Of a stretch of 64,000 nucleotides of DNA, positions 21,188 to 31,852 are shown piece after piece; the stretch's first letter is position 1, and every line of letters starts with the position of its first letter. Position numbers and translations under genes: made by a program. Below the pieces are notes generated by a model, which had not been told where the DNA came from, made no database searches, and was given only the letters and a program-made list of their open reading frames with translations. Source of the stretch: Paenibacillus bovis (GTDB lineage: Bacteria; Bacillota; Bacilli; Paenibacillales; Paenibacillaceae); contig NZ_CP013023.1 of NCBI RefSeq assembly GCF_001421015.2, positions 1,357,501 to 1,421,500 of the forward strand. Reading direction: 5' to 3'.

Positions 21188-21628
21188 ATGTTATTCTCAA
21201 ATATTCTGCTTGCGTACGATGGTTCCAAAGCATCCAACAAAGCGCTCAACCGTGCTGTTGAGCTAGCCAAAGCCAATCCGGAAGCGCATATTGATGCGAT
21301 TCACGTATTTGATTTCCCACGTTACTTTATGGGAGAAGGAATCGTACCGGTTCCAACTACTTCGAATGAAGAACTGTACGAAATGGCTATGCAGACTGCC
21401 AAGGAAGCGAAGCGCCGTCTGGAAGAGTCCGGTATTCCGAACAAGTTCGATGTCGAGATGATCCAGGGTAACGCTGCACAGAGCGTGCTGGACTTTGCCG
21501 CATCCCATAACTCGGACGTGATCGTTATCGGCAGCCGCGGACTGGGCAGTATTCGTGAATTTGTACTCGGCAGTGTCAGCCATAACGTGGTACAGCATGC
21601 CCAGATTCCGGTACTGATCGTAAAATAA
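21188..21628 (+). CDS. Universal stress protein, UspA family
   Basis: The 146-residue, single-domain protein has the ATP-binding pattern G-2X-G-9X-GS seen in GSRGLGSIREFVLGSVSHNV near residues 117-136, the start ILLAYDGSKASNKAL and the end IPVLIVK. It is a cytoplasmic nucleotide-binding protein linked to stress survival; its exact role is unknown. GGGAGGGG precedes the ATG. It is followed by its own terminator, so it is transcribed separately from the purine operon. Confidence 0.92.
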   Translation: MLFSNILLAYDGSKASNKALNRAVELAKANPEAHIDAIHVFDFPRYFMGEGIVPVPTTSNEELYEMAMQTAKEAKRRLEESGIPNKFDVEMIQGNAAQSVLDFAASHNSDVIVIGSRGLGSIREFVLGSVSHNVVQHAQIPVLIVK

Positions 21629-21662
21629 GGGATATAAAGCACTATAATTGAAGATCATACTC

Positions 21663-21716
21663 AAGACGCACGATTCTTCTCTTCGGATTCATGAAGAGTA
21701 AGGAAAGTGCGTCTTT
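21663..21716 (+). terminator. Terminator after the stress-protein gene
   Basis: AAGACGCAC and GTGCGTCTT pair around a long loop that has its own TCTTC/GAAGA pairing; a short T run follows. Confidence 0.7.
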
Positions 21717-21763
21717 GGTTATTTAGACAGCAACCGAACCTGAAAAGTCTATTAAATTAATAA

Positions 21764-21807
21764 AAATACGAACGATCGATTATGTGAAGTAATGAACGTT
21801 CGCCTTT
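21764..21807. promoter_or_regulatory. Candidate PurR double operator (PurBoxes)
   Basis: Two oppositely oriented CGAAC cores, CGAAC at 21769-21773 and GTTCG at 21798-21802, are separated by 24 bases and flanked by A/T. This is the tandem inverted PurBox layout of Bacillus purine genes. It ends just before the -35 box of the purE promoter. Confidence 0.65.
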
Positions 21808-21811
21808 TAAG

Positions 21812-21841
21812 TTGACATGGTATGTAGGTGGTTGGTACACT
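21812..21841 (+). promoter_or_regulatory. Promoter of the purine operon
   Basis: TTGACA at 21812 and TACACT at 21836 are 18 bases apart. They lie between the PurBoxes and the riboswitch, giving an expected transcript start about 30 bases before the aptamer. Confidence 0.7.
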
Positions 21842-21878
21842 GTGTAATGTAGCTTAGAGCGATGCAACAATTGAATGA

Positions 21879-21945
21879 CTCGTATAAAACCGGGAATACG
21901 GCCCGGAAGTTTCTACCCGGAAACCGTAAATTTCCGGACTACGAG
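21879..21945 (+). ncRNA. Guanine riboswitch aptamer
   Basis: This is a purine riboswitch with P1 CTCGTA/TACGAG, conserved J1/2 TATAA, loop L2 GAATACGG in the CCGGG/CCCGG P2, J2/3 AGTTTCTACC, L3 ACCGTAA in P3, and J3/1 GGACTAC. The ligand-reading position in J3/1 is C (GACTA), which selects guanine or hypoxanthine rather than adenine. A terminator follows at 22085, so guanine should switch off the purE operon by premature termination. Confidence 0.95.
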
Positions 21946-22084
21946 GGTGAACAGCGAATGGCAGTCCTAATCATATATTGGTACGAACAAATGCAGCCAG
22001 CCTACTCTCCTACAGAGTCGGCAGTAGCGTTGTGTAAGACCGATAGATATGAATAGTGGAGCAGATGCCGCTGCACCCGGTACG

Positions 22085-22139
22085 TCCGGAAATCCTGGAG
22101 ATAGCGATTATTTCTGATCAGGGTTTGCGGATTTTTTTA
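22085..22139 (+). terminator. Riboswitch expression-platform terminator
   Basis: TCCGGAAATCCTG and CAGGGTTTGCGGA pair with small bulges around a long loop and are followed by seven T. It lies between the aptamer and purE. The alternative antiterminator pairing with P1 could not be traced with certainty. Confidence 0.8.
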
Positions 22140-22264
22140 TGACTATTCCGGGGAATGCGCTTCATACTGTGAGAACATGATGCTGTTATGCTCTACATAG
22201 CAGAATCTTACCATATCGCTGCCTATGCGGTGGCAATCCATAATTACAGAAAGTAGGTTATCAC

Positions 22265-22762
22265 ATGTCAGTACAGGTCGCTGTCGTTATGGGCAGCAAG
22301 TCAGACTGGGAAACAATGCAGCACGCCTGCCAGATGCTGGAGGAGCTGGAGATTGCTTATGAGAAAAAAGTGGTCTCGGCGCATCGTACGCCTGATTTGA
22401 TGTTTGAGTTTGCCGAGCAGGCTTCAGCACGCGGGATCAAGGTTATCATCGCCGGAGCCGGTGGTGCAGCTCATCTGCCAGGAATGATTGCTGCCAAAAC
22501 GCTGCTGCCCGTTATTGGCGTGCCGGTCAAGTCGGCTGCGCTGAATGGACTGGATTCGCTGCTGTCGATCGTACAGATGCCGGGTGGTATCCCGGTCGCG
22601 ACAGTCGCTATCGGCAAAGCAGGTGCGACGAATGCAGGACTGCTCGCTGCCCAGATCCTCGGTGCCTTTGACCCTGAAGTGATGCAGCGTGTGGAAGCGC
22701 GCCGTGAACGGATCAAGCAGGAAGTACTGGAATCGAGTGATACTCTGGGAGTGGAACAATGA
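22265..22762 (+). CDS. purE: N5-carboxyaminoimidazole ribonucleotide mutase
   Basis: PurE moves the carboxyl group of N5-CAIR to give CAIR in IMP synthesis. The 165-residue protein has the class I signature: GSKSDWETM at the N-terminus, [14 protein letters not shown] near 40-53 and [11 protein letters not shown] near 70-80. It is the first gene of the operon, behind the guanine riboswitch. Its stop overlaps the start of purK. Confidence 0.97.
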   Translation: MSVQVAVVMGSKSDWETMQHACQMLEELEIAYEKKVVSAHRTPDLMFEFAEQASARGIKVIIAGAGGAAHLPGMIAAKTLLPVIGVPVKSAALNGLDSLLSIVQMPGGIPVATVAIGKAGATNAGLLAAQILGAFDPEVMQRVEARRERIKQEVLESSDTLGVEQ

Positions 22763-23943
22763 TGGAGCATAATCACAATCGTCCTCAAGCAGGCAAAGTT
22801 ATTGCTCCCGGCGCAACAGTAGGTATTCTCGGCGGCGGACAGCTGGGACGAATGATGGTACTGCAGGGCGCACCGCTCGGGTACCGGTTTATTACCCTTG
22901 ATCCGGCTCCGGATTCACCTTGTGGTCAGGTCAGCCGGCAGATTACCGCAGCCTATGATGATGTAGAAGCCGCGCGCAGACTGGCGGAGCAGGCAGATGT
23001 GATTACGTATGAATTTGAAAATGTGGACGCAGGTGTCGCAGCGCTATTGGCCGAGCAATCCTACGTACCCCAGGGCAGTCATCTGCTGTATACGACCCAG
23101 CATCGACTGCGGGAAAAGCGGGCGATCGAAGCGGCAGGAGCGACAGTGGCTCCCTATGCGGAAGTGACCAGCGCAGCAGAAACACTGGCTGCCGTCCAAA
23201 AGTTCGGCACACCATGCGTCCTGAAAACAGCGACCGGTGGCTACGATGGCAAAGGACAGTTCGTAATCCGTACGGAAGAGCAGGCGATACAGGCTTATGA
23301 AGAACTAAGTGCAGCCGGTACGGAGCTGGTGGTAGAGCAGTTTATTCATTTCCAGTGTGAACTGTCCGTGATTGCTGCTCGCAGCACACAGGGCGAGATT
23401 ACGACTTTTCCGGTAGCGGAAAATATTCACGTCGATAATATCCTGCATCTGTCGATCGTACCTGCCCGTGTACCAGAAGACGTGCAGCGCAGAGCGGAAC
23501 AGATGGCAGCGGATATCGCCGAATCGATGAACGCGGTCGGCCTACTCGCGGTAGAGTTATTCTGTACAGCAGATGGACAGCTGTATGTGAACGAGCTGGC
23601 TCCGCGTCCGCACAACTCCGGACATTATACGATGGAAGCCTGCGCCACCTCGCAGTTCGAGCAGCATGTACGGGCCATCTGCGGACTGCCGCTTGGCAGT
23701 ACGGCGCTGCGTACGCCTGTAGTGATGGTCAATATACTGGGAGAACATATTCCGGATGTGGTAGAGCGGATGGTGTCGACCGATGCAGCAGCAGAGCAGC
23801 TGAACGTCGTACCGAAGTACCATTTATATGGGAAAGAAGAAGCCAAGCACAAGCGCAAGATGGGACATATCAATGTGCTGTGTCATAATATAGAAGATGC
23901 TCTGGCATGGATCAACCAAACGAACATATGGAGGAATAAATAA
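22759..23943 (+). CDS. purK: 5-(carboxyamino)imidazole ribonucleotide synthase
   Basis: PurK uses ATP and bicarbonate to make N5-CAIR, the PurE substrate. The 394-residue ATP-grasp protein shows [11 protein letters not shown], the grasp segment [14 protein letters not shown] and the metal-binding [13 protein letters not shown]. The start overlaps the purE stop by four bases, a translationally coupled pair. Two adjacent ATG codons (22759 and 22762) could serve as start. Confidence 0.96.
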   Translation: MMEHNHNRPQAGKVIAPGATVGILGGGQLGRMMVLQGAPLGYRFITLDPAPDSPCGQVSRQITAAYDDVEAARRLAEQADVITYEFENVDAGVAALLAEQSYVPQGSHLLYTTQHRLREKRAIEAAGATVAPYAEVTSAAETLAAVQKFGTPCVLKTATGGYDGKGQFVIRTEEQAIQAYEELSAAGTELVVEQFIHFQCELSVIAARSTQGEITTFPVAENIHVDNILHLSIVPARVPEDVQRRAEQMAADIAESMNAVGLLAVELFCTADGQLYVNELAPRPHNSGHYTMEACATSQFEQHVRAICGLPLGSTALRTPVVMVNILGEHIPDVVERMVSTDAAAEQLNVVPKYHLYGKEEAKHKRKMGHINVLCHNIEDALAWINQTNIWRNK

Positions 23944-23947
23944 ACTT

Positions 23948-25243
23948 ATGATTGAACGTTACAGCAGACCGGAAATGCGAAATATCTGGAGTGAGGAAAA
24001 TAAATTCAAAGCCTGGCTCGAAGTGGAAATTTGTGCCTGTGAAGCATGGGCAGAACTCGGCGTAATTCCGCAGGAAGATGTGGACAAGCTGCGCGCCAAT
24101 GCCACTTTTGACATGGATCGTATTTATGAAATCGAGCAGGAAACGCGCCATGATGTGATTGCCTTTACCCGTGCGGTATCCGAAAGTCTGGGTGAAGAGC
24201 GCAAATGGGTTCACTACGGACTGACATCCACGGATGTAGTCGATACGGCACTTGGCTATCTACTGCGTCAGGCAAACGAAATCCTGGAGCGCGATATTAT
24301 CAACTTTATCGATATTCTGAAAGAAAAAGCACTGGCTTACAAAAATACGCCGATGATGGGACGTACGCATGGTGTACACGCCGAACCGACTACGTTTGGC
24401 CTGAAAATGGCACTGTGGCATGAGGAAATGAAGCGTAACCTGGAGCGTTTCCGCCATGCGGCAGACGGTGTACAATACGGCAAAATGTCCGGTGCAGTCG
24501 GTACGTATGCGAATATTGATCCGCGCGTCGAAGAAATTGTCTGCGCCAAGCTGGGCACCAAACCGGCTCCGATCTCGACCCAGACCCTGCAGCGTGATCG
24601 TCATGCTGAATACATGGCTTCCCTTGCTCTGGTGGCTACATCGCTCGACAAATTTGCGACCGAAGTACGCGCACTGCAAAAGAGTGAGTTCCGCGAAGTA
24701 GAAGAAGCCTTTGCCAAAGGTCAAAAAGGTTCATCGGCAATGCCGCACAAGCGCAATCCGATCGGCAGCGAGAATATCTCGGGTCTGTCCCGCGTGATCC
24801 GTGGTCATATGCTGACCGCGTATGAGAATGTAACCCTGTGGCATGAGCGTGATATCTCGCACTCCTCTGCGGAACGTGTCATTCTGCCGGATGCGACAAT
24901 GCTGCTGAACTACATGCTGAACCGCTTTGGCAATATTATCAAGAACCTGACGGTCTTCCCGGAAAATATGCAGCGTAATATGCAGCGTACGTATGGCGTA
25001 CCGTTCTCCGGTCGCATCATGACCAAGCTGATCGACAAAGGACTGAGCCGCGAGCAGGCTTACGATACTGTACAACCGCGCGCGATGCAGGCATGGGAAG
25101 AGCAGCGTTCTTTCCAGGATATCGTGCAGGAGACTACAGAGATTACCGATCTGCTGAACAAAGAAGAGATCGAAGATGCGTTCAATCCGGCATGGCATCT
25201 GAAGCATGTGGATACTATTTTCAAAAAGCTGGGTCTGGATTGA
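23948..25243 (+). CDS. purB: Adenylosuccinate lyase
   Basis: PurB cleaves SAICAR to AICAR in IMP synthesis and adenylosuccinate to AMP. The 431-residue protein begins [14 protein letters not shown], as in Bacillus PurB, and has the fumarase/aspartase-superfamily signature [11 protein letters not shown] with the flexible catalytic loop serine, plus [12 protein letters not shown] and [10 protein letters not shown]. The open frame overlaps purK, but the conserved start is ATG 23948, behind GGAGG. Confidence 0.97.
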   Translation: MIERYSRPEMRNIWSEENKFKAWLEVEICACEAWAELGVIPQEDVDKLRANATFDMDRIYEIEQETRHDVIAFTRAVSESLGEERKWVHYGLTSTDVVDTALGYLLRQANEILERDIINFIDILKEKALAYKNTPMMGRTHGVHAEPTTFGLKMALWHEEMKRNLERFRHAADGVQYGKMSGAVGTYANIDPRVEEIVCAKLGTKPAPISTQTLQRDRHAEYMASLALVATSLDKFATEVRALQKSEFREVEEAFAKGQKGSSAMPHKRNPIGSENISGLSRVIRGHMLTAYENVTLWHERDISHSSAERVILPDATMLLNYMLNRFGNIIKNLTVFPENMQRNMQRTYGVPFSGRIMTKLIDKGLSREQAYDTVQPRAMQAWEEQRSFQDIVQETTEITDLLNKEEIEDAFNPAWHLKHVDTIFKKLGLD

Positions 25244-25375
25244 TTGAACTGGCGACTGGCTTGAATAACTAACTGTAGCTATAGGTAGCCTCAGACGGCT
25301 GGGCGGCTGAATAGGAGCTGACCGCAGCCCTGAGCGCTATATTCCAAGTTGAGATAAAGGGAGAGGGAACGCAAG

Positions 25376-26269
25376 ATGACAGCACAGGCATTATCCACGG
25401 CAGCCGATCTGATCGACGCGCCACTGATCTACAAAGGCAAGGTACGCGAGCTGTACGATCTGGGTGAACATTATCTGATCGTCGTCACCGACCGGATATC
25501 GGCATTTGACTATGTACTGGACCCGCCGGTTCCGCACAAGGGAGAAGTACTCAATCGTCTGAGCGCCTACTGGTTCGGCGAGACCAGGCATCTGATCGAT
25601 AATCATGTGTTACATATCGATGTGGATCAGCTGGGCGATATCGTTCGCGATCGTGAGGCGCTGCGCAACCGGATTATGGTTACCCGCAAAGCCGAGCGTA
25701 TCGATATGGAATGTGTCGTTCGCGGTTATATCACCGGCGGTGGCTGGCGTCAGTATCAGGAGACCGGCGAAGTCAACGGTATCCGGCTGCCGGAAGGCCT
25801 GCGCAAAAATGGCGTTTTCCCAAATCCTTTGTTCACTCCGGCAGCCAAAAATGATGTCGGTCACGACGAAGATATTTCTTTTGACGAAATGAAAAGCCGC
25901 GTCGGTGCCGAACTGGCCGAGCAGCTGAAGCAAAAAAGTATCGAGTTGTATGAATTCGCTCGTCACGCCTGCGATCAGCATGGCATTATCCTGGCAGACT
26001 GCAAATTCGAATTCGGTCTGATCGATGGCAAGCTGATCCTGATCGACGAGATCTTCACACCGGATTCTTCCCGTTTCTGGGCCAAAGATAATTACGCACT
26101 GGATATCGAGATCGACAGCATGGACAAAGAGCCGGTTCGCACGTATCTGGCCAACACCGACTGGGACAAAAACAGCCAACCGGAGCCGTTGCCAGAAACC
26201 GTTGTGCAGGCGACCTCCGAGCGTTATCTGGCGATCTACGAGAAGCTGACTGGTTCGAAGCTGGTGTAA
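25376..26269 (+). CDS. purC: SAICAR synthase, long form
   Basis: PurC joins aspartate to CAIR using ATP. The 297-residue protein has YKGKVRELYDLG, VTDRISAFDYVL, CVVRGYITGGGW and IILADCKFEFGL, ending LIDEIFTPDSSRFW. It is longer than the roughly 240-residue Bacillus PurC and resembles the yeast-type long form. GGGAGAGGG precedes the ATG. The 132-base gap after purB shows nothing striking. A 779-base gap with two large hairpins follows. Confidence 0.95.
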   Translation: MTAQALSTAADLIDAPLIYKGKVRELYDLGEHYLIVVTDRISAFDYVLDPPVPHKGEVLNRLSAYWFGETRHLIDNHVLHIDVDQLGDIVRDREALRNRIMVTRKAERIDMECVVRGYITGGGWRQYQETGEVNGIRLPEGLRKNGVFPNPLFTPAAKNDVGHDEDISFDEMKSRVGAELAEQLKQKSIELYEFARHACDQHGIILADCKFEFGLIDGKLILIDEIFTPDSSRFWAKDNYALDIEIDSMDKEPVRTYLANTDWDKNSQPEPLPETVVQATSERYLAIYEKLTGSKLV

Positions 26270-26375
26270 TTGCTGAAATTGGCTGTGGTGGAGCAGGTTG
26301 ATAGACAGCAATTTGTATGGTTGATATCCGCTGCTCAGGGATGGGCAAAGTAGCAGCATAGTTGTTGGTCATTAC

Positions 26376-26511
26376 ACCGCTGCGGAGAAGGAATAGGCCT
26401 GCGATCGCCCGGTTGAAATCAGGGGCCTTCCAAATGGTAGACCCGTGTAGCGGAAGGCCCCTGATTTCAAAAAGCGATCTCCGGCCTATCTCCTTCTCCT
26501 TCGCTCCGGTG
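26376..26511. repeat. Hairpin element A, copy 1 (A1)
   Basis: This is a 136-base near-complete inverted repeat between purC and purS. Nested arms are GGAGAAGGA/TCCTTCTCC, TAGGCC/GGCCTA, GATCGC/GCGATC and TGAAATCAGGGGCCTTCC with its complement. The terminal loop contains GGTAGACCCGTGTAG. A2 (31718) has the same layout and loop with compensatory stem changes, and A3 (61472) is more distant. The bases around A1 from 26270 to 26762 hold no recognised gene. Confidence 0.85.
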
Positions 26512-26762
26512 CTTTTTAGTCAAGTTGGTGCAGACTACGGATGATTACATCATGCCGCCCATTCCACCCGCTGAAATACGGTGCTTCCTTGGAAACGTCA
26601 GTATCTCAATGCTGAGAATTTAAATTATTCCTTACGATATACAAGCACGACTATTGCTATCGGTGAGCATCGTCATCTATAGACAAGCAATATGTACCGT
26701 ATTCTTATGCAGTTCATGGTTCCTAAACAATCTAGAACAAACGGTCAGGCTGCTCATCCGCC

Positions 26763-26890
26763 GAGCGGAGGGAACGGAATCGTTCCGAAAGGAGCCTTTA
26801 TGATCGGATATTGTCCGCAGCAAGCGGACGTTCAAAAATATCCGAATCATAACAGCGACTGCAGGAATGATCCGTACCCGCAGCGCTGTC
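26763..26890. repeat. Hairpin element B, copy 1 (B1)
   Basis: The outer arms GGGAACGGAATCGTTCC and GGAATGATCCGTACCC pair with a single unpaired A. The inner arm GGATATT/AATATCC encloses a small hairpin GTCCGC-AGCAA-GCGGAC followed by an unpaired GTTCAAA. It starts GCGGAGGGAA and ends CCCGCAGCGCTG, as in B2. It lies 158 bases before purS. No gene is credible here. Confidence 0.85.
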
Positions 26891-27048
26891 TCTAAACAGT
26901 ATCTGCCTTTTCATTTATAAAAGAAACACTATTCAAGAACGTCAAAGCGCCAAAGCCTGCAATCTGCAGCATGCTCAGCAAAGCAATACCACGCAATACC
27001 GTATTCACTCATTCAAGCATCATCATCCCAAGGAGGAACGAGAAGATT

Positions 27049-27294
27049 ATGATCAAAGCGACAGTCTACGTTACCATCAAAGAAAGCGTGCTTGACCCAC
27101 AGGGAGCTACTGTACAGGGCGCGCTGCATTCTCTTGGATTTAATGAAGTGGAAAGTGTACGTATCGGTAAATACATGGAGATCCAATTGGACACGGACAA
27201 CCGTGACGAAGCGGAGGAACGCCTGAAAGTGATGTGCGAGAAGCTGCTTGCGAACACCGTCGTTGAAAACTACCGATTCGAACTGGAGGGTTAA
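27049..27294 (+). CDS. purS: FGAM synthase, PurS subunit
   Basis: PurS is the small subunit that bridges PurQ and PurL in formylglycinamidine ribonucleotide synthase. The 81-residue protein has the family features [20 protein letters not shown] and VRIGKYMEI. The open frame extends upstream, but AGGAGG precedes ATG 27049 and this gives the normal length. It lies four bases before purQ. Confidence 0.96.
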   Translation: MIKATVYVTIKESVLDPQGATVQGALHSLGFNEVESVRIGKYMEIQLDTDNRDEAEERLKVMCEKLLANTVVENYRFELEG

Positions 27295-27298
27295 TTCC

Positions 27299-27988
27299 AT
27301 GAAATTTGCGGTACTGGTATTCCCGGGTTCCAACTGTGATATCGACTGCTTCAAGGCAGTGGAAGAGACGATTGGCGAACCGGTTGATTATGTGTGGCAT
27401 ACGGCGACAGACCTGTCGGCTTATGATTGTATCTTGGTTCCTGGCGGATTCTCTTACGGCGATTACCTGCGTTGCGGTGCTATTTCGCAGTTCGCACCGG
27501 TGATGGCAGAAGTAGCCAAAGCGGCAGAACAGGGCAAATACGTACTGGGCATCTGCAATGGTTTCCAGATTCTGACCGAAGCACGCCTGCTGCCAGGCGC
27601 ACTGCTGCGCAACGGATCGATGAAGTTCCGCTGTCATGATGTGGTACTGACTGTAACGAATAACCAAACGCCATTCACGCTCGATTATGAGCAGGGTGAA
27701 GAGATTGTTATCCCGATTGCTCACGGCGAAGGCAACTACTACTGCGACGAAGCAACACTGGAGCAGATGAAAGCCAATAATCAAATCGTATTCCAGTATG
27801 GCGACAATCCAAACGGCTCCCTGCATGATATCGCAGGTATTAGTAATGAGCGCGGTAATGTAGTCGGCATGATGCCGCATCCGGAGCGCGCGGTCAATGA
27901 ACTGCTCGGCTCGACAGACGGCAAGAAAATGTTCACATCTATTTTAAAAGCCTGGAGGGATCAACATGACGCAGCAAACATCCGTTAA
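27299..27988 (+). CDS. purQ: FGAM synthase, PurQ glutaminase subunit
   Basis: PurQ releases ammonia from glutamine for PurL. The 229-residue class I glutamine amidotransferase has the nucleophile Cys86 in GICNGFQ and the partner residues His194 and Glu196 in PHPER. FPGSNCD and [12 protein letters not shown] are PurQ hallmarks. GGAGGG precedes ATG 27299. The 3' end overlaps purL by 23 bases. Confidence 0.96.
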   Translation: MKFAVLVFPGSNCDIDCFKAVEETIGEPVDYVWHTATDLSAYDCILVPGGFSYGDYLRCGAISQFAPVMAEVAKAAEQGKYVLGICNGFQILTEARLLPGALLRNGSMKFRCHDVVLTVTNNQTPFTLDYEQGEEIVIPIAHGEGNYYCDEATLEQMKANNQIVFQYGDNPNGSLHDIAGISNERGNVVGMMPHPERAVNELLGSTDGKKMFTSILKAWRDQHDAANIR

Positions 27989-30215
27989 GGAACCGACGGC
28001 GGAGCAAGTCGCAGACCAGCAGTTATACAAACAAATGGGTGTATCCGACACCGAGTTTGATTTGATCTGCGGTTTCCTCGGACGTAAACCGAACTACACG
28101 GAAATCGGCGTATTCAGTGTAATGTGGTCGGAACATTGCGCGTACAAAAACTCCAAGCCGCTGCTCAGACGTTTCCCGACCGATGGCCCGCGTGTCCTGA
28201 TGGGACCGGGCGAAGGTGCAGGAATCGTGGATATCGGCGACAACCAGGCTGTTGTATTCAAGATTGAAAGTCATAACCATCCATCCGCAGTCGAACCTTA
28301 TCAGGGTGCAGCGACAGGCGTAGGCGGCATTATCCGGGATATCTTCTCCATGGGTGCGCGTCCGATCGCTTCTCTGAATTCCCTGCGTTTTGGCAAGCTG
28401 GAGAGCGACCGGGTCAAATACCTGTTCGAGCATGTGGTAGGCGGTATCGCCGGTTACGGCAACTGTATCGGCATCCCAACGGTAGGCGGCGAAGTGATGT
28501 TCGACGAGAGCTACGAAGGCAATCCGCTCGTCAACGCGATGTGTGTTGGTCTGATCGATCATGACAAAATCCAGCGCGGCGTAGCCAAAGGGGTAGGTAA
28601 CCCGGTCTTTTATGTAGGCCCTCCAACCGGTCGTGACGGTATCCACGGAGCAACCTTTGCTTCCGAAGAGCTGACCGAGGAATCCGAAGCGCGCAAGACA
28701 GCAGTACAGGTCGGCGATCCTTTTATGGAGAAGCTGGTTATGGAATCCTGTCTGGAACTGATCGACTCCGGCATCGTGCTTGGTATTCAGGATATGGGTG
28801 CAGCCGGTCTGACCTGCTCCAGCGCCGAAATGGCGAGCAAGGCGGGCAATGGCCTGGAACTGTATCTGGATCAGGTGCCGCAGCGTGAAGACGGTATGAC
28901 TCCTTATGAAATGATGCTGTCCGAATCCCAGGAACGTATGCTGTTCGTCGTAGAACCCAAAGACGAAGCGCAGGCGATGGAGATTTTCGAACGTTGGGGC
29001 GTAATCTGCGCCAAGGTTGGTAAAGTTACCGATGACGGTCGTCTCAAGCTGTATCACCATGGCGAAGTAGTCGGCGATATGCCGGTACATGCGCTGGTAG
29101 ATGAGTGTCCGGTCTATAATAAGCCTTCTTCGGTTCCGGCTTATTATGAGCAAATGGCCCATATCGATACAGCTGCTTATAACGAAATCACGGATCTGGG
29201 CGGTGCGCTCAAGTCTGTACTCGCTTCTCCGACGGTAGCGAGCAAGGCATGGGTGTATGACCAGTATGATTATATGGTGCGTACGAGCACGGCAGTTCGT
29301 CCGGGATCGGATGCAGCGGTAGTACTCGTCAATGGCACACGCAAAGCACTTGCGATGACAACAGACTGCAACTCCCGCTTTGTCTATCTCGATCCGGAAG
29401 TGGGCGGCAAAATTGCTGTCAGCGAAGCAGCACGTAATATTGTCTGCTCCGGTGCCGAGCCGCTGGCCATTACGGATAACCTGAACTTTGGCAGCCCGGA
29501 GAAACCAGAGATTTTCTGGCAAATGGAACAATCCGTTGACGGTATGGCAACAGCCTGCCGGGCACTGGAAACGCCGGTTATCGGCGGTAATGTCAGCCTT
29601 TATAATGAAAATACACGTGGTGCCATCTATCCGACACCAGTAGTGGGTATGGTCGGTCTGGTGCATGATACAGATCATATTACGACGCAAGGCTTTAAGC
29701 AGGATGGCGATGTGATCTTCCTGCTGGGTGAGACCAAGGCAGAGCTGGGCGGCAGCGAATTCCAGTACATCGTACATGGCAAGACCGAGGGCCGTCCGCC
29801 AGCACTCGATCTGGTCATTGAGAAGCAATTGCTGGATGGTGTACTGAGTTCGATCCAGAGTGGTCTGGTACAGTCTGCACATGACCTGTCCGAAGGCGGT
29901 CTGGCAGTAGCACTGGCTGAATCCTGCATCAGCGGCAAGCTGGGCGCAGAGATTACGCTGGAAAGCGGCGGCCTGCGCAATGACCATCTGCTGTTCAGTG
30001 AAAGTCAATCCCGTATCCTCTTGTCCGCATCTGCGGCACAGGCGGATGCACTGGCAAGCAAACTGGCCGAGCAGGGTGTACCTGCCCGCCGCATCGGTAA
30101 AGTAACATCGGCAGCACAACTACAAATCACAGTGGACGGCAAACAAGTCCTGGCGGAAGAGGTAAGCAGTCTGCGCCAGGTCTGGGAGGATGCGATTCCA
30201 TGTCTGATGAATTAA
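27966..30215 (+). CDS. purL: FGAM synthase, PurL catalytic subunit
   Basis: PurL converts FGAR and ammonia to FGAM with ATP. The 749-residue protein is the small Bacillus-type PurL that needs PurS and PurQ. It has [11 protein letters not shown], the metal-binding [20 protein letters not shown] and [24 protein letters not shown] precedes the ATG inside purQ, so translation is coupled. The C-terminus overlaps purF by 16 bases. The long antisense open frame (28023-30119) is a coding shadow. Confidence 0.97.
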   Translation: MTQQTSVKEPTAEQVADQQLYKQMGVSDTEFDLICGFLGRKPNYTEIGVFSVMWSEHCAYKNSKPLLRRFPTDGPRVLMGPGEGAGIVDIGDNQAVVFKIESHNHPSAVEPYQGAATGVGGIIRDIFSMGARPIASLNSLRFGKLESDRVKYLFEHVVGGIAGYGNCIGIPTVGGEVMFDESYEGNPLVNAMCVGLIDHDKIQRGVAKGVGNPVFYVGPPTGRDGIHGATFASEELTEESEARKTAVQVGDPFMEKLVMESCLELIDSGIVLGIQDMGAAGLTCSSAEMASKAGNGLELYLDQVPQREDGMTPYEMMLSESQERMLFVVEPKDEAQAMEIFERWGVICAKVGKVTDDGRLKLYHHGEVVGDMPVHALVDECPVYNKPSSVPAYYEQMAHIDTAAYNEITDLGGALKSVLASPTVASKAWVYDQYDYMVRTSTAVRPGSDAAVVLVNGTRKALAMTTDCNSRFVYLDPEVGGKIAVSEAARNIVCSGAEPLAITDNLNFGSPEKPEIFWQMEQSVDGMATACRALETPVIGGNVSLYNENTRGAIYPTPVVGMVGLVHDTDHITTQGFKQDGDVIFLLGETKAELGGSEFQYIVHGKTEGRPPALDLVIEKQLLDGVLSSIQSGLVQSAHDLSEGGLAVALAESCISGKLGAEITLESGGLRNDHLLFSESQSRILLSASAAQADALASKLAEQGVPARRIGKVTSAAQLQITVDGKQVLAEEVSSLRQVWEDAIPCLMN

Positions 30216-31678
30216 ATAATCAGCCGCTCTGGACCGGCGACTACTATAATCAGGGAACCGGTCCGAACGATATTTTTGATACATTAAAAGAGGAATGCGG
30301 CGTCTTCGGTGTCTACGGACACTCGGGGGCCGCGTCCCTTTCTTATTATGGTCTGCATGCGCTTCAGCACCGTGGTGAAGAAAGCTGCGGGATCTGTGTC
30401 AGCGACCATACCGAATTCCATTATCACCGCGGTATGGGACTGGTCAAGGAAGTATTCGATAAAGAGACAATGGCTACGTTGACCGGCGATATCTCGATCG
30501 GTCATGTACGCTACTCGACCAGCGGCAGCAGCCATCTGGGCAATGCCCAGCCGCTCGTTTTCCGTTATCGTGCAGGCGAACTGGCACTGGCGACCAACGG
30601 CAACATCGTCAATGCACCGCAGATCCGGCGCGAGCTGGAGGAGATGGGTTCCATTTTCCAGACAACCAGTGATACGGAAGTGCTGGCGCATCTGATCGCC
30701 CGTTCATCGAAGCCACTGGTGGAAGCAGCCAAAGAGGCGTTCCGCCGGATTGTGGGCGGATTTGCCTTTATGATCATGACGAATGAGCAGTTGATCGTAG
30801 CTAGTGATCCGAATGGACTGCGTCCGCTGACGATGGGCAGACTGGGTGATGCATATATTTTCACCTCGGAGACCTGTGCGCTGGAGACGATTGGTGCAGA
30901 GATTGTCCGTGATGTGAAGCCCGGTGAACTGCTGGTACTGGATCAGAACGGACTGCATGAAGATTTCTACACCGAGCCGCAGCGCAAAGCGCTCTGCTCG
31001 ATGGAATATATTTATTTTGCCCGCCCGGATAGCGATATGAACGGTGCGAATTTGCATTCGGCACGCAAACGGATGGGCTCGATGATGGCTCGTGAATCCT
31101 TTATTGATGCAGACCTGGTGACCGGTGTACCGGATTCCAGTATTTCGGCAGCGATCGGTTACGCCGAGCAGACGGGCATTCCTTATGAGCTGGGCATGAT
31201 CAAAAACAAATACACTGGCCGTACCTTTATCCAGCCGAGTCAGGAACTGCGCGAGCAGGGTGTCAAAATGAAGCTGAGCGCGGTGCGCCGCGTCGTCGAA
31301 GGCAAACGTGTCGTCATGATCGATGATTCCATTGTGCGAGGAACAACCTCCCGCCGGATCGTGAATATGCTGCGTGATGCCGGAGCGATCGAAGTGCATG
31401 TACGGATTACTTCGCCTCCTTTCAAAAATCCATGCTTCTACGGGATTGATACTCCGGATCGTCGTGATCTGATTGCTTCGTCCAAGACAGTGGAGGAGAT
31501 CCGACAGGAAATTAATGCGGATTCACTCGCTTTTCTCAGCCGGGAAGGATTGATTGAAGCCGTTGGTGGAGACAACAAGGACGATTATAAAGGCGGCATG
31601 TGTATGGCCTGCTTTGACAACGATTATCCCACCCAGACCGATTTCGGCGGCGAAGAACAATTCGGCTGCGGGTGCTGA
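30200..31678 (+). CDS. purF: Amidophosphoribosyltransferase
   Basis: PurF makes phosphoribosylamine from PRPP and glutamine, the first committed step. The 492-residue protein carries a propeptide before the nucleophile Cys33 ([12 protein letters not shown]) that would be removed to expose the cysteine. At 32 residues it is longer than the 11-residue Bacillus propeptide as recalled. The PRPP site is [15 protein letters not shown]-terminal cysteines ([11 protein letters not shown]) fit the Fe-S-containing Bacillus type. A 776-base gap with two hairpin elements follows. Confidence 0.96.
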   Translation: MSDELNNQPLWTGDYYNQGTGPNDIFDTLKEECGVFGVYGHSGAASLSYYGLHALQHRGEESCGICVSDHTEFHYHRGMGLVKEVFDKETMATLTGDISIGHVRYSTSGSSHLGNAQPLVFRYRAGELALATNGNIVNAPQIRRELEEMGSIFQTTSDTEVLAHLIARSSKPLVEAAKEAFRRIVGGFAFMIMTNEQLIVASDPNGLRPLTMGRLGDAYIFTSETCALETIGAEIVRDVKPGELLVLDQNGLHEDFYTEPQRKALCSMEYIYFARPDSDMNGANLHSARKRMGSMMARESFIDADLVTGVPDSSISAAIGYAEQTGIPYELGMIKNKYTGRTFIQPSQELREQGVKMKLSAVRRVVEGKRVVMIDDSIVRGTTSRRIVNMLRDAGAIEVHVRITSPPFKNPCFYGIDTPDRRDLIASSKTVEEIRQEINADSLAFLSREGLIEAVGGDNKDDYKGGMCMACFDNDYPTQTDFGGEEQFGCGC

Positions 31679-31717
31679 ACTGCGCCAGGTTTCGGAACGA
31701 TGGATGGCGGTGAGAGG

Positions 31718-31852
31718 GTCCGCTGCGGGGAAGGAATAGGCCTGCGATCGCCCGGTTGAAATAGGGGGCCTTTGAATAGGTAGACCCGTGTAGAGGAAGG
31801 CCCCCGATTTCAAAAGGCGATCTCCGGTCTATTTCCTTCCCCTCCGCTCCGC
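31718..31852. repeat. Hairpin element A, copy 2 (A2)
   Basis: This copy of A1 lies 40 bases after purF. Arms GGGGAAGGAATAG/CTATTTCCTTCCCC, GCGATCG/GGCGATC and TGAAAT...ATTTCA enclose the same loop GGTAGACCCGTGTAG. Compared with A1, one outer pair has changed from A-T to G-C on both strands. The bases 31853-32262 after it hold AT-rich DNA and no recognised gene. Confidence 0.85.

Noticed and set aside
21862..22056. 64-codon frame before purE
   Set aside because: It coincides with the guanine riboswitch aptamer, which explains the sequence fully.
26692..26895. 67-codon frame in the purC-purS gap
   Set aside because: It runs through hairpin element B1 and has no ribosome site or family resemblance.
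28023..30119. 698-codon open frame on the minus strand
   Set aside because: It is antisense to the whole of purL, with no ribosome site and a composition rich in Cys, His and Arg typical of a shadow frame.
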